A DNA stretch of 64,000 nucleotides from Bifidobacterium longum subsp. infantis ATCC 15697 = JCM 1222 = DSM 20088. Its GTDB lineage: Bacteria > Actinomycetota > Actinomycetes > Actinomycetales > Bifidobacteriaceae. The translations under genes were made by a program, and so were the position numbers. Of this stretch, positions 44,739 to 52,825 are shown piece after piece. Where the stretch lies: contig NC_017219.1 of NCBI RefSeq assembly GCF_000269965.1, forward strand, positions 992,001 to 1,056,000, in the 5' to 3' direction. The notes beneath the pieces are model-generated. The model was not told the origin of the DNA, did no database searches, and was given only the letters and a program-made list of their open reading frames with translations. Every line of letters starts with the position of its first letter. Position 1 is the first letter of the stretch.

Positions 44739-45953
44739 TTAGGAGACATCGAAGAATACTGAGGGGTGTTCGAGGAATTGGGTCACCGCCACTGCTGCGG
44801 CACCGGAGACCGCCGCGTCGGCGGACAGGGTGGATAGGCTGATGGAAGTGGAGGCATTGATTTCGGGGATGGCCCGTTCGGCCACCGTGGCGCGCACCTC
44901 ATCGAGCAGTATCGGGCCGGCTTCGGCCACGATGTCGCCGATGATGATGTGCTCGGGATTGTATCCGTTGAAGATGGTGACGCATCCGTAGCCGACATAT
45001 TGGGCGACTTCGCGGACAATGGCGATTGCCGCTTCGTCGCCGTCGCCGGCTTTGGCGAACAGGGCGCGGGCGGCTGCGGTGTTGGTCATATCGGCCGCGC
45101 CGGGAACCACGGTGCCATCGGCGATGAGCATGTCGTGAATGGCGGGGGTGGAGCAGTAGCGTTCAAGGCAGCCGACGTTGCCGCAATCGCAGGGGCGGCC
45201 GTTGACGTCGATGGAGATGTGTCCGATTTCGGTGGCGGCACCGAGGAAGCCGTTGATGAGGCGACCGTTGTCGATGACGCCGAGGCCCACGCCTTCGCCG
45301 ACCAGATAATAGGCGAGGTTGCCGTCGGCGTGCACCGACGGGTCGAAGAGATAATGTGCGAGGGCGCCGGCGCGGGCGTCCTGTTCGATGAATACAGGCA
45401 CGCGGAAAGCGGTGGCGAATTCGTCGATGAAGTTGATTTTGCGCCAGCCCTGCATGCTGGACACCACGGCGGTGCGGCCTACGTTACGCAGATAGGGGCC
45501 GGGCACCGCCATGCCGATGGCCACGATGGACGGGTCGTTGTCGAGCAATTGTTCGACGCGCTGGTGGATGGTGACGATGGTGTCGTTGATGGTGTTGTCG
45601 TACACCGTGGGCAGGTTTTCGAAGCTCAGGGTGTTGCCGCACAGGTCGAACACGCCGATCTGCACCAGCGAGCGGGCGAATTTGATGCCGATGATGCGGA
45701 ACCGCGTGGTGTCGAGTTTGAGACCGATGGAACGGCGGTTCTTGGAGCCTTCCAAATCGCCGGTCTCTTCAATCATACCGGCCTCGATAAGGCGTGCGGT
45801 GATTTTGGTGATGGCCGCGGGGGTGAGTTCCAGTGCCTTGGCGATTTGCGCGCGGGAGCTGATGCCGTTGTGATACAGGTGCTTGACGATGCGGGAGCGG
45901 TTGGATTCGGAGACACTGGCCTGGGAAGTGGCATGGGCGGTGTTTGTTGCCAT
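44739..45953 (-). CDS. ROK-family transcriptional repressor (NagC/XylR type)
   Basis: A 404-residue ROK regulator. The N-terminal winged helix is SNRSRIVKHLYHNGISSRAQ then ALELTPAAITKIT. The sugar-binding domain keeps EQDARAGALA and the zinc motif CDCGNVGCLERYC, but the ATP loop DxGGT of ROK kinases is replaced by IGIKFARSLVQIG, so it is a sensor, not a kinase. It is co-transcribed with fructokinase and divergent from a ROK kinase gene across an AT-rich operator region (45954-46179). The ligand is probably a sugar or sugar phosphate of the same pathway. Its start is ATG 45953 after AGGAGG. Confidence 0.9.
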   Translation of the reverse strand: MATNTAHATSQASVSESNRSRIVKHLYHNGISSRAQIAKALELTPAAITKITARLIEAGMIEETGDLEGSKNRRSIGLKLDTTRFRIIGIKFARSLVQIGVFDLCGNTLSFENLPTVYDNTINDTIVTIHQRVEQLLDNDPSIVAIGMAVPGPYLRNVGRTAVVSSMQGWRKINFIDEFATAFRVPVFIEQDARAGALAHYLFDPSVHADGNLAYYLVGEGVGLGVIDNGRLINGFLGAATEIGHISIDVNGRPCDCGNVGCLERYCSTPAIHDMLIADGTVVPGAADMTNTAAARALFAKAGDGDEAAIAIVREVAQYVGYGCVTIFNGYNPEHIIIGDIVAEAGPILLDEVRATVAERAIPEINASTSISLSTLSADAAVSGAAAVAVTQFLEHPSVFFDVS

Positions 45954-46026
45954 CGGTCTTAAGTCCTCCTTGTCTGCACCGCTGCGAGTTGTTCCGCTCG
46001 TCTTTGAATCTGAACTTGATTAAGAT

Positions 46027-46041
46027 ATTAACGCTGTTAAT
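46027..46041. promoter_or_regulatory. Palindromic ROK-type operator in the divergent region
   Basis: ATTAACGCTGTTAAT is a perfect 15-base palindrome (6-bp halves, 3-base centre). It lies between the ROK repressor and the ROK kinase gene; further TTAA-containing half sites stand at 46019-46024 and 46106-46120. NagC-like regulators bind TTA/TAA-rich palindromes, so this is a likely shared operator. Confidence 0.6.
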
Positions 46042-46179
46042 TAATTGACGCAATCAATATGTCATTCGGCGTGTCGTGTATGTGAGTGTCGCCTTGGGTG
46101 AATTTGTTAAGATAGTTGTCAATAGTCGGATGCACACTTATACCAAGCGAAACGTTCGATGAAGAACAGGGGAGGGCTG

Positions 46180-47094
46180 ATGTCCGAAAACATTATGAAC
46201 AATCTCAGAATCGGTGTTGACGTGGGCGGAACAAAAATCGAAGCTGTGCTGGTTGACGCAATGGGCACGGTATTGGGTTCCACCCGCATTCCCGCCAGAC
46301 ATGGCAACGATGCCGTGATCGAAGACATCGTCGCTGTGGCACATCAGGCGGCGGGTGAGCGTTTTGACGAGGTGAGCGCCATCGGCATCGGCACTCCTGG
46401 CACGGTGGATTCAGCCAGCGGGCATGTGGGCAATATCGTGAATCTCGACGTGGTCTCGCTGGACATGGGGCCGTTGGTCTCGCAGCGTTCGGGCGTGCAG
46501 GCCCATGTGGAAAACGACGTCAACGCCGCCGCCGTCGGTGCGGCCACCGTGTTGGGCGGTGCGGATGGCATGGCCGGTACCATTGCGTTCCTGAACTTCG
46601 GCACCGGACTGGCTGCGGGCATTGTCCAAAACGGCGTGCTGATGCATGGCTATAGCGGTGCGGCCGGCGAAATCGGCCATATCCCAGTCGAACCTCATCG
46701 CCTCAAGTGCCCTTGCGGGCAATACGGATGCTTGGAAACCGTCTGCTCGGGCGCATCCGTGGGGCGTCTGTGGCCCAACGCCGACCCGCCGATGCCCGAC
46801 CTGATTCGTCGCGCGAAAAAGCGGGAGGCCGAGGCCGTCGATGTGCTGGACATGGTAGTGCGCGCCATCGGCGACACTATACAGATTCTGGCCCAATCCG
46901 TTGATCCGCGGCTGATTATCTTGGGCGGCGGCATGGCCAAGACCGGCGAACCGTTGGTCGAGGTGATCACGGCTGAGCTGCGCCGGCGCGAATCGCAATG
47001 CCGATTCCTCGAAACGCTGGACCTGCCGGCCCGGCTGCGTCTGGCACCCGTCGGCCAACCGGTTGGAGCCATCGGTGCCGCCATGGCGGCGTAG
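46180..47094 (+). CDS. ROK-family sugar kinase, probably glucose/GlcNAc kinase
   Basis: A 304-residue cytoplasmic ROK hexokinase. The ATP loop is GVDVGGTKIEAVLVD, the sugar loop and base Asp are in VENDVNAAAVGAATVLGG, the His/zinc motif is GHIPVEPHRLKCPCGQYGCL, and the adenosine motif is LIILGGGMAKTGE. All catalytic elements are present. With nagB, nagA and N-glycan hydrolases nearby, GlcNAc is the most attractive substrate (giving GlcNAc-6-P for NagA), but glucose or mannose is equally possible by sequence. Start ATG 46180 has GGGGAGGG four bases upstream; an ATG at 46159 lacks a site. Confidence 0.85.
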   Translation: MSENIMNNLRIGVDVGGTKIEAVLVDAMGTVLGSTRIPARHGNDAVIEDIVAVAHQAAGERFDEVSAIGIGTPGTVDSASGHVGNIVNLDVVSLDMGPLVSQRSGVQAHVENDVNAAAVGAATVLGGADGMAGTIAFLNFGTGLAAGIVQNGVLMHGYSGAAGEIGHIPVEPHRLKCPCGQYGCLETVCSGASVGRLWPNADPPMPDLIRRAKKREAEAVDVLDMVVRAIGDTIQILAQSVDPRLIILGGGMAKTGEPLVEVITAELRRRESQCRFLETLDLPARLRLAPVGQPVGAIGAAMAA

Positions 47095-47234
47095 CACTGG
47101 CATAGTGCCGGGGCATGGAAGATGAGGCGTCGGATTTGTCTCCGAGGCCCCATCTTCCACGCAGTCCTATATCGCTTTATATCGTGCTGTGCCGCGCTTG
47201 GTCTTGCGCGTTTCGTTGCCGGGGTGACCGGCTT

Positions 47235-48359
47235 TTATTTGGTCAAGTGTTGGAAGACCGCGGCGATGGCCTCGCCCTGCACGGTGATGTCGGGTCCGCA
47301 TTCGCAGCGCCGGATTACCGTGTGTTTGTGGAAGGACGAGGACGTGGCGGCATCCAGATATCTCTGGGCCGCGTCAACGAACGTCTCGTTGATGATGTTC
47401 GGCTGCCCATAGACGCATACGTCTGCCATATCCAAAAGGCCCACAGGCATGGACAGGGCCTGGCCGAGATAGCGGCCCGCCCGAGCGAGGATATTCTGAT
47501 GCTGCTCCACGTCTGCCGTGCTGAGCTGCTTCTTCAATGCGGTTCCGGAAATCATCGTCTCCAGGCAGCCGCGCTTGCCGCAAGGGCATAGCGGCCCATC
47601 AAGATCGATGGAAATATGGCCGATTTCGCCGGCTGCATGCAGTTCGCCGATTACCGGCGTGTCCGAGAGCAGAATCGCCGAGCCGATGCCTCTTTCGATG
47701 CATACGAAGAGCATATTCGGCCCGCCTTGGCCGAAGAAACGTTCGGTGAGCATGGCTGCGGTGGCGTCGTTGCTGACGTTTACTTCAAGTCCAAAATGCT
47801 CGGCGATCGGTGTGGACAGGTCGAGATTGTTCCAGCCGCGCATCGTGGAGGAGCGGACCACGCCGTTGTCTACCACGCCGGGGGAGGAGACTCCGATGCC
47901 GATGACATCGCCGTCGGACATGCCCAGCATCTTCTCGATAAGTTCGATGATCACATCCACGGAAACGAATGAGCCGGTGTTCAGGGTGACTTCGGCGTGG
48001 CGTAGCGGCTGTCCGAGCAGATTGGTGACTGCACCGTGCAGCAGGTGCTCCTGCGTCAGGTCGATGCTGATGATGCGCAGCCGATCGGTATCGATGCTCA
48101 GCAGTGTGCCTCGTTTGCCTTTGCCGCCGCTGGGTGCCTGACCGGTCTCGCGCAGCAATCCTTCCTCCAGCATCTGACCGACCACATCGGAAACGGCCGC
48201 GCGGCTCAATCCGGTGCGTCGGCCGAGCTCGGCGCGCGAATACTGGTTGGTGGGGAACAACAACCTGAAGATGAGTTGGCGGTTCTTGCGGCGCACATCG
48301 GCGGGGGAGGCCTTGGCCTCATGGTCGTCGGTCGTTGTGTTGAGACCGAGATATGGCAT
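47235..48359 (-). CDS. ROK-family transcriptional repressor (NagC/NagR-like)
   Basis: A 374-residue ROK regulator: winged helix (RKNRQLIFRLLFPTNQYSRA, GLSRAAVSDVVGQML) and a sugar-binding domain with SNDATAAMLTERF and the zinc motif CPCGKRGCLETM. The ATP loop is missing (ISIDLTQEHLLHGAV), so it is a sensor. The start at 48359 (MPYLGLN) follows AGGAGG; the longer start at 48467 runs through an operator region. It is divergent from nagB across two palindromic sites and most probably controls nagB-nagA and itself in response to GlcNAc or GlcNAc-6-P. A 140-base gap after the gene (47095-47234) contains nothing I recognise. Confidence 0.88.
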   Translation of the reverse strand: MPYLGLNTTTDDHEAKASPADVRRKNRQLIFRLLFPTNQYSRAELGRRTGLSRAAVSDVVGQMLEEGLLRETGQAPSGGKGKRGTLLSIDTDRLRIISIDLTQEHLLHGAVTNLLGQPLRHAEVTLNTGSFVSVDVIIELIEKMLGMSDGDVIGIGVSSPGVVDNGVVRSSTMRGWNNLDLSTPIAEHFGLEVNVSNDATAAMLTERFFGQGGPNMLFVCIERGIGSAILLSDTPVIGELHAAGEIGHISIDLDGPLCPCGKRGCLETMISGTALKKQLSTADVEQHQNILARAGRYLGQALSMPVGLLDMADVCVYGQPNIINETFVDAAQRYLDAATSSSFHKHTVIRRCECGPDITVQGEAIAAVFQHLTK

Positions 48360-48421
48360 GTTTCCTCCTGCCTGATGGCGAGCGAATGGACGGTGATTGT
48401 TGTTCCGTACACAGTTTAGAC

Positions 48422-48465
48422 GGTGAAGCACAATTTCGTCGTTGAAATTGTTATGAAACTTCACC
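48422..48465. promoter_or_regulatory. Nested palindromes in the repressor leader
   Basis: GGTGAAG (48422-48428) and CTTCACC (48459-48465) enclose CAATTTC (48431-48437) and GAAATTG (48444-48450), two concentric inverted repeats. They lie 60-110 bp before the ROK repressor start and could be an operator pair or a leader hairpin. Confidence 0.6.
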
Positions 48466-48529
48466 AATAAATTCCAGTGTACCTGTGCGAAGCGTCAGGA
48501 AACACCGTGAGTGTTCACAAGGTCCAAAA

Positions 48530-48548
48530 TTGTTAGTATCATTAACAA
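48530..48548. promoter_or_regulatory. Palindromic NagC-like operator upstream of nagB
   Basis: TTGTTA (48530-48535), seven bases, TAACAA (48543-48548): a perfect inverted repeat in the divergent region of the ROK repressor and nagB, 149 bp before the nagB start. Its form resembles known NagC/ROK sites. Confidence 0.7.
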
Positions 48549-48696
48549 ATAGCGAATCGCCAATCGGCACTATGCCGAATGGTGGTTGGAACGCCGCACA
48601 TCACCCGGACGTGACAAGGATGTTGCCATTATCCGCAAGACGGGCGGCAGTACAGCGACTCGCATCGGGCGGGCCGCACGGAACTGGAGGAAACCG

Positions 48697-49509
48697 ATGC
48701 CGGAAATCATCATTGTCAAGAACGAAGCCGAGGCCGGTGAGATCTACGGCCGTTGCGTGGCGGACCTGATCAAAGCAAAGCCGGACGCCGTGCTGGGCCT
48801 GGCCACTGGTTCCAGCCCGCTGGCCGCCTATCAGGCGCTCGCCAAGATCGTCAAGGACGAGGCCATTGACGTTTCGGGCGTGCGTGGTTTCGCGCTTGAC
48901 GAATACATCGGACTGCCGCTGACCCATCCTGAGTCCTATCATGCGACCATCCATCGTACCGTGGTCGAACCGCTCGGCCTGGACCCAGCCAAGGTCCATG
49001 TGCCCGGCGACGTACTCAACGGCACTCCGCTCGAAGACGGCGACAAAGTCGCGCTGGCCGGCCCGGCCTATGATCGTGCCATCGAAGCCGCTGGCGGCAT
49101 CGACGTGCAGATTCTCGGCATCGGCACCGACGGCCACGTCGGCTTCAACGAGCCCGGTTCCTCGCTGGCCTCCGGCACTCGTGTCAAGACCCTGGCCGAG
49201 CAGACCCGCGTCGACAACGCCCGCTTCTTCGACAACGACATCAACCAGGTGCCCACCCACTGCATCACGCAGGGTATTGGCACGATCATGAAGGCCCGTC
49301 ACCTCGTGCTGCTGGCGTTCGGTGCCGGCAAGGCTGAAGCCATCGAGGAGACGGTGGAAGGCGGCTTGTCCGCGTTCTGCCCGGCTTCCGCGCTGCAGAT
49401 GCACCCGCACGCCACGATTATCGTGGATGAGGAGGCCGCCTCTCGTCTGCGCCACAAGGACTACTATCGCTACGCCTACACCCACAAGCCGGCCTGGCAG
49501 GGCATCTGA
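48697..49509 (+). CDS. nagB: Glucosamine-6-phosphate deaminase
   Basis: NagB isomerises and deaminates glucosamine-6-phosphate to fructose-6-phosphate and ammonia, feeding amino sugars into the bifid shunt. It is 270 residues. Motifs are LGLATGSSPLAAY, the catalytic Asp in FALDEYIGL, and GIGTDGHVGFNEPGSS with the Asp/His/Glu triad. The start ATG 48697 has GGAGG seven bases upstream; a longer in-frame start at 48586 has none. It is followed after a structured gap by nagA. Confidence 0.96.
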   Translation: MPEIIIVKNEAEAGEIYGRCVADLIKAKPDAVLGLATGSSPLAAYQALAKIVKDEAIDVSGVRGFALDEYIGLPLTHPESYHATIHRTVVEPLGLDPAKVHVPGDVLNGTPLEDGDKVALAGPAYDRAIEAAGGIDVQILGIGTDGHVGFNEPGSSLASGTRVKTLAEQTRVDNARFFDNDINQVPTHCITQGIGTIMKARHLVLLAFGAGKAEAIEETVEGGLSAFCPASALQMHPHATIIVDEEAASRLRHKDYYRYAYTHKPAWQGI

Positions 49510-49539
49510 TCCGATCCGTTCGCCCCATTGCTGAGCTTT

Positions 49540-49596
49540 CGAGCCTGCAAGCGGTCCATCGGGCCGCCTGCAGGCTCGTCTTGAGCGCAAGACGAG
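49540..49596 (+). other. Overlapping alternative hairpins between nagB and nagA
   Basis: CGAGCCTGCA (49540-49549) pairs with TGCAGGCTCG (49569-49578), with GCGG/CCGC inside. The last bases of that stem also start CTCGTCTT (49575-49582), which pairs with AAGACGAG (49589-49596). The two stems share CTCG and cannot both be complete. No T-run follows. Confidence 0.65.
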
Positions 49597-49626
49597 CGGA
49601 CGGGAAACCATGTGGAGGAGTTGAAC

Positions 49627-50910
49627 ATGTCTGATAGGGAAGAGATCGTTTCCCGCGTGACCACGGCGTTGAATGGCAGGCCGTCCCCGGTGGCCATCCG
49701 CAATGCGCGCAAGGTGGATGCGCGCGGCGAACAGCGTGGATATTGGGTCGTCTCCGACGCCTCGGGCGTCATCGTGGCCTCGGGCACGGGGGAGGAGACC
49801 TTCGAACATTACTGTCGTGCGGTGGGGATTGACCCGGCCGATCGCAACGCGGTCATCGATGCCGAAGGCCGTATTCTGACCCCCGGCTACGTGGACATCC
49901 ACGCACACGGCGCATGGGAGAAGAGCTTCGATGACGGGTCGGATGGCATCGACGTGGCACGGGCCGGCCACGCCGTGCACGGCACCACACGTCAGGTGCT
50001 CTCGCTGATCACCAATCCGGTGGATGTGATCTGCCGGAACATCCGCACCGTCCGCGCCAAGATGGAGTCCGGCCGCCCCGACATCCTCGGCTGCCATCTG
50101 GAAGGCCCGTTCCTGGCTCTGGCCCGCAAGGGCGCGCATGACCCGGAATGCCTCAAGGACCCGGTGCCCGACATCGTCGATAAGATGCTTGAGGTCTCCG
50201 GTGCCGACCCCGCCTCCGGTGGGCTTGGCTGCATCCGTCAGATCACCATCGCGCCCGAACTACCCCACGGCATCTCCGCCATCCGCCAGTTCGCCGCGGC
50301 TGGCGTGGTGCCGGCCGTGGGCCACTGCGACGCCGACTACGAGACCGCCAAAGCCGGCTTCGACGCGGGCGCGGGCATCATGACGCACATGTTCAACGCG
50401 ATGAACGGTCTGCATCACCGCGAACCCGGTCCGATCCCGGCCGCGGTGGAGGATCCGCGCGTCACCATCGAGCTCATCAACGACGGCTTCCACGTGCAGA
50501 ATCCGATGGTCAGGCTCTCCTTCCGGTTCGCGCCCCACCGCACGGCCTTCGTGACCGATGCGATGGCCGCCACCGACTGCCCGGACGGCGCCTACAAGTT
50601 GGGCGCGCTGGACGTGAACGTGGTCGACGGCCATGCGCGTCTGGTCTCCAACGGCGCCATCGCCGGCTCCACCCTGCTACTGGAAGTCGCCGTGCGTCGC
50701 GCGGTGTGCGAACTGGGCTTCAGCCCGGTGGACGCGGTCGAGGCGGCCACTCTGACGCCGGCCAAGGCGTTCGGCTTCGACAAGCCGAATCCGGTGACCG
50801 GGGCGCCGCTGGGCCTCATCGCCCCCGGCTATGCCGCCGACTTCAACCTCGCCGACCCGGCCGATTGGACGGTCGAACAGGTGTGGTGCGCGGGCCGCAA
50901 GTTGCGCTGA
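49627..50910 (+). CDS. nagA: N-acetylglucosamine-6-phosphate deacetylase
   Basis: NagA removes acetate from GlcNAc-6-phosphate, giving the substrate of NagB. It has 427 residues, an amidohydrolase barrel with a small beta domain formed by both ends. Metal and catalytic residues appear in YVDIHAHGAWEKSF (HxH), HLEGPFLALARKGAH (Glu), AVGHCDADYETAKAG (His), THMFNAMNGLHHREPG and FVTDAMAATDCPDG (catalytic Asp). The GHCDA segment has Cys where most have Ser. GGAGGAG stands six bases before the ATG at 49627. It lies 117 bases after nagB, in the same direction. Confidence 0.95.
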   Translation: MSDREEIVSRVTTALNGRPSPVAIRNARKVDARGEQRGYWVVSDASGVIVASGTGEETFEHYCRAVGIDPADRNAVIDAEGRILTPGYVDIHAHGAWEKSFDDGSDGIDVARAGHAVHGTTRQVLSLITNPVDVICRNIRTVRAKMESGRPDILGCHLEGPFLALARKGAHDPECLKDPVPDIVDKMLEVSGADPASGGLGCIRQITIAPELPHGISAIRQFAAAGVVPAVGHCDADYETAKAGFDAGAGIMTHMFNAMNGLHHREPGPIPAAVEDPRVTIELINDGFHVQNPMVRLSFRFAPHRTAFVTDAMAATDCPDGAYKLGALDVNVVDGHARLVSNGAIAGSTLLLEVAVRRAVCELGFSPVDAVEAATLTPAKAFGFDKPNPVTGAPLGLIAPGYAADFNLADPADWTVEQVWCAGRKLR

Positions 50911-51036
50911 GGCCGATTGCGCGCGGTGCGCGCGGAAGGCATGTCGGAAGTTCGTCGACGATTCGGCGGACCGATGGCATGACGCCCGCGCACACCGCGC
51001 TTATGCGTATGCCGTGAATCCCCGTTCGGCTTGACA

Positions 51037-51064
51037 TGCGCGATGGCAGTGCCGCCATCGCGCA
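51037..51064 (+). terminator. Hairpin after nagA
   Basis: TGCGCGATGGC (51037-51047) and GCCATCGCGCA (51054-51064) form a perfect 11-bp stem with a 6-base loop about 127 bases behind nagA. It probably ends the nag operon, though without a T-run. Confidence 0.6.
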
Positions 51065-51230
51065 CACCGTCGCGGATCGCGCGTCTGTGCAACAAAGCTA
51101 ACATATTGGAAACGCTGACCGTGTCGTGTCACGGTTTCCGAAACCCCAGTGATTGCAAGGCTTATGACGATGTTCTTCGTTGTCTTGCAGCGATAATCCC
51201 GCGGTGATTTCATTTGCCGAGAAACATAGT

Positions 51231-51260
51231 GTACATTAAGAAAACGTACAGAGAAGTACA
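51231..51260 (+). promoter_or_regulatory. Possible operator: three GTACA motifs before the sugar ABC operon
   Basis: GTACA occurs at 51231, 51246 and 51256 (spacings 15 and 10), 82-111 bases before the binding-protein start, in an A-rich stretch. GTACA with its complement TGTAC may form a regulator site. No clear -35/-10 pair is visible, and the rest of the 430-base gap from 50911 shows only the hairpin at 51037. Confidence 0.35.
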
Positions 51261-51341
51261 GAAGCGCATTCGCGCAGGAGAGTGAAGTGGCGTCCGTCGC
51301 TTCGGCTCTCCATATGACGGACAACAAGGAGGTTCGTGATC

Positions 51342-52679
51342 ATGACTCACTTCAGCACTGTGAAACGCGTCATCGCTCTCGCCGGTGCCGGTGCCATGCT
51401 GTTTTCCGTGGCGGCCTGCGGTGGGGTAACCGCTTCCGATGGCGGCAAGACCACACTCAAATTCGCGGCGTTCGAGGGCGGCTACGGTGCCGACATGTAC
51501 AAGGAGGTGGTCGCCGCATACGAGAAGCTCAATCCCGACGTCAAGATCGAACTGACCACATCCAAGAAGATCGAGGACGAGATCACGCCGGGCATGAAGG
51601 CCGGCAACTATCCCGACATCGTGGAGCTGGGACAGGGCTCGACCTCCGGACTGACCGAGACGCTGCTCAAGGACAAGGCCATCGAGGACGTGACCGATGT
51701 GCTTGACATGAAGGTCCCCGGGGAAAACAAGACCGTCAAGGACAAGCTCGTCGACGGCGTGATCGGCCTGTACACCAACCCCTACGGCGGAGACAAGACC
51801 TACCTCATGCCCATGTACTACTCACCCTCCGGCTTGGTGTACAACAAGACGCTGCTTGAACAAAACGGCTGGAAGATGCCCACCACATGGGACGAGATGT
51901 TCAAGCTGGGCGATGAGGCCAAAGCCAAGGGCATCTCGCTGTTCACCTACCCGACCGCAGGTTACTTCGACGCCTTCTTCAACGCGCTGCTCGCCGACAT
52001 CGGCGGCGACCAGTTCTACCAGGACGTGATGACCTACAAGAAGGACGTGTGGAAGACCGACGAGGCCAAGGAGGCGTTGGAGACCACCTATAAGCTGGTC
52101 ACCGAATACCTCAACCCCGACACCGTGGGCTACGCCAACGCCCAGGACTTCACCAAGAACCAGCAGTCCATCCTCGACGGCAAGTCCCTGTTCATGCCCA
52201 ACGGCACCTGGATTGTCAACGAGATGAAGGATGCGCCGCGCACCAGCGGCTTCGAGTGGGGCTTCGCCCCGGTGCCCACCGTCAAGAATGGCGGCACCCG
52301 CTACATCAACACCACAATCGAAGCCGTGTGGATTCCCGCCAAGGCCAAGAACAAGGAAGCGGCGAAGAAGTTCATGGCCTACCTGTACTCCGACGAAGCC
52401 GCGTCCATCTTCGCCAAGACCGGTGCCATCCAGCCGATCAAGGGCAACACCGATGACCTGGCCTCCGACATGAAGGTGTTCTACGACGCCTACAACGAGG
52501 ACAACGTCAAGGCCGTGGCCGGCTCGTTCTCCGCAACCGCCACCGTGGAAGGCAAGAACATCAAGGACGACCTGTACAACGCGGTCGACTCCGTGGCCTC
52601 CGGCAAGACCACGCTCCAGCAGTGGCAGGACAAGCTCAACGAGACCAGCAACGCACTGAACGCGGCGGCCAAGCAGTAA
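51342..52679 (+). CDS. Sugar ABC transporter solute-binding lipoprotein (CUT1)
   Basis: A 445-residue extracellular sugar-binding protein (SBP_bac_1 family). A signal peptide ends in a lipobox with Cys26 (FSVAAC). The mature part shows TTLKFAAFEGGYGADMYKEV, YYSPSGLVYNKTLLEQNGWK and TWDEMFKLGDEAKAKGISLF, all typical of CUT1 oligosaccharide binders, some of which take GlcNAc or chitobiose. Next to nagA/nagB, an amino-sugar oligosaccharide is a fair guess, but the ligand is not decidable. AAGGAGG stands nine bases before the ATG at 51342. No ATPase gene accompanies the operon, so a shared MsmK-type ATPase encoded elsewhere must power it. Confidence 0.9.
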   Translation: MTHFSTVKRVIALAGAGAMLFSVAACGGVTASDGGKTTLKFAAFEGGYGADMYKEVVAAYEKLNPDVKIELTTSKKIEDEITPGMKAGNYPDIVELGQGSTSGLTETLLKDKAIEDVTDVLDMKVPGENKTVKDKLVDGVIGLYTNPYGGDKTYLMPMYYSPSGLVYNKTLLEQNGWKMPTTWDEMFKLGDEAKAKGISLFTYPTAGYFDAFFNALLADIGGDQFYQDVMTYKKDVWKTDEAKEALETTYKLVTEYLNPDTVGYANAQDFTKNQQSILDGKSLFMPNGTWIVNEMKDAPRTSGFEWGFAPVPTVKNGGTRYINTTIEAVWIPAKAKNKEAAKKFMAYLYSDEAASIFAKTGAIQPIKGNTDDLASDMKVFYDAYNEDNVKAVAGSFSATATVEGKNIKDDLYNAVDSVASGKTTLQQWQDKLNETSNALNAAAKQ

Positions 52680-52825
52680 CCTCGCCGTCGAACAACGGCC
52701 GGAGCAGATGGTCCCACGGTCCGGCCCGTCGCACCGATGCATTCATCGGCGGCGGGCGGGGCGGCGGACCGCTCCGGCCCCGCTTTGCCTCAGCGCCATA
52801 CAGGCAACGCTTTTCAGGGGGAACG

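Noticed and set aside
46180..47094. Firm naming of the ROK kinase as nagK or glk
   Set aside because: ROK kinases for glucose, GlcNAc, mannose and fructose share all visible motifs; context alone favours GlcNAc.
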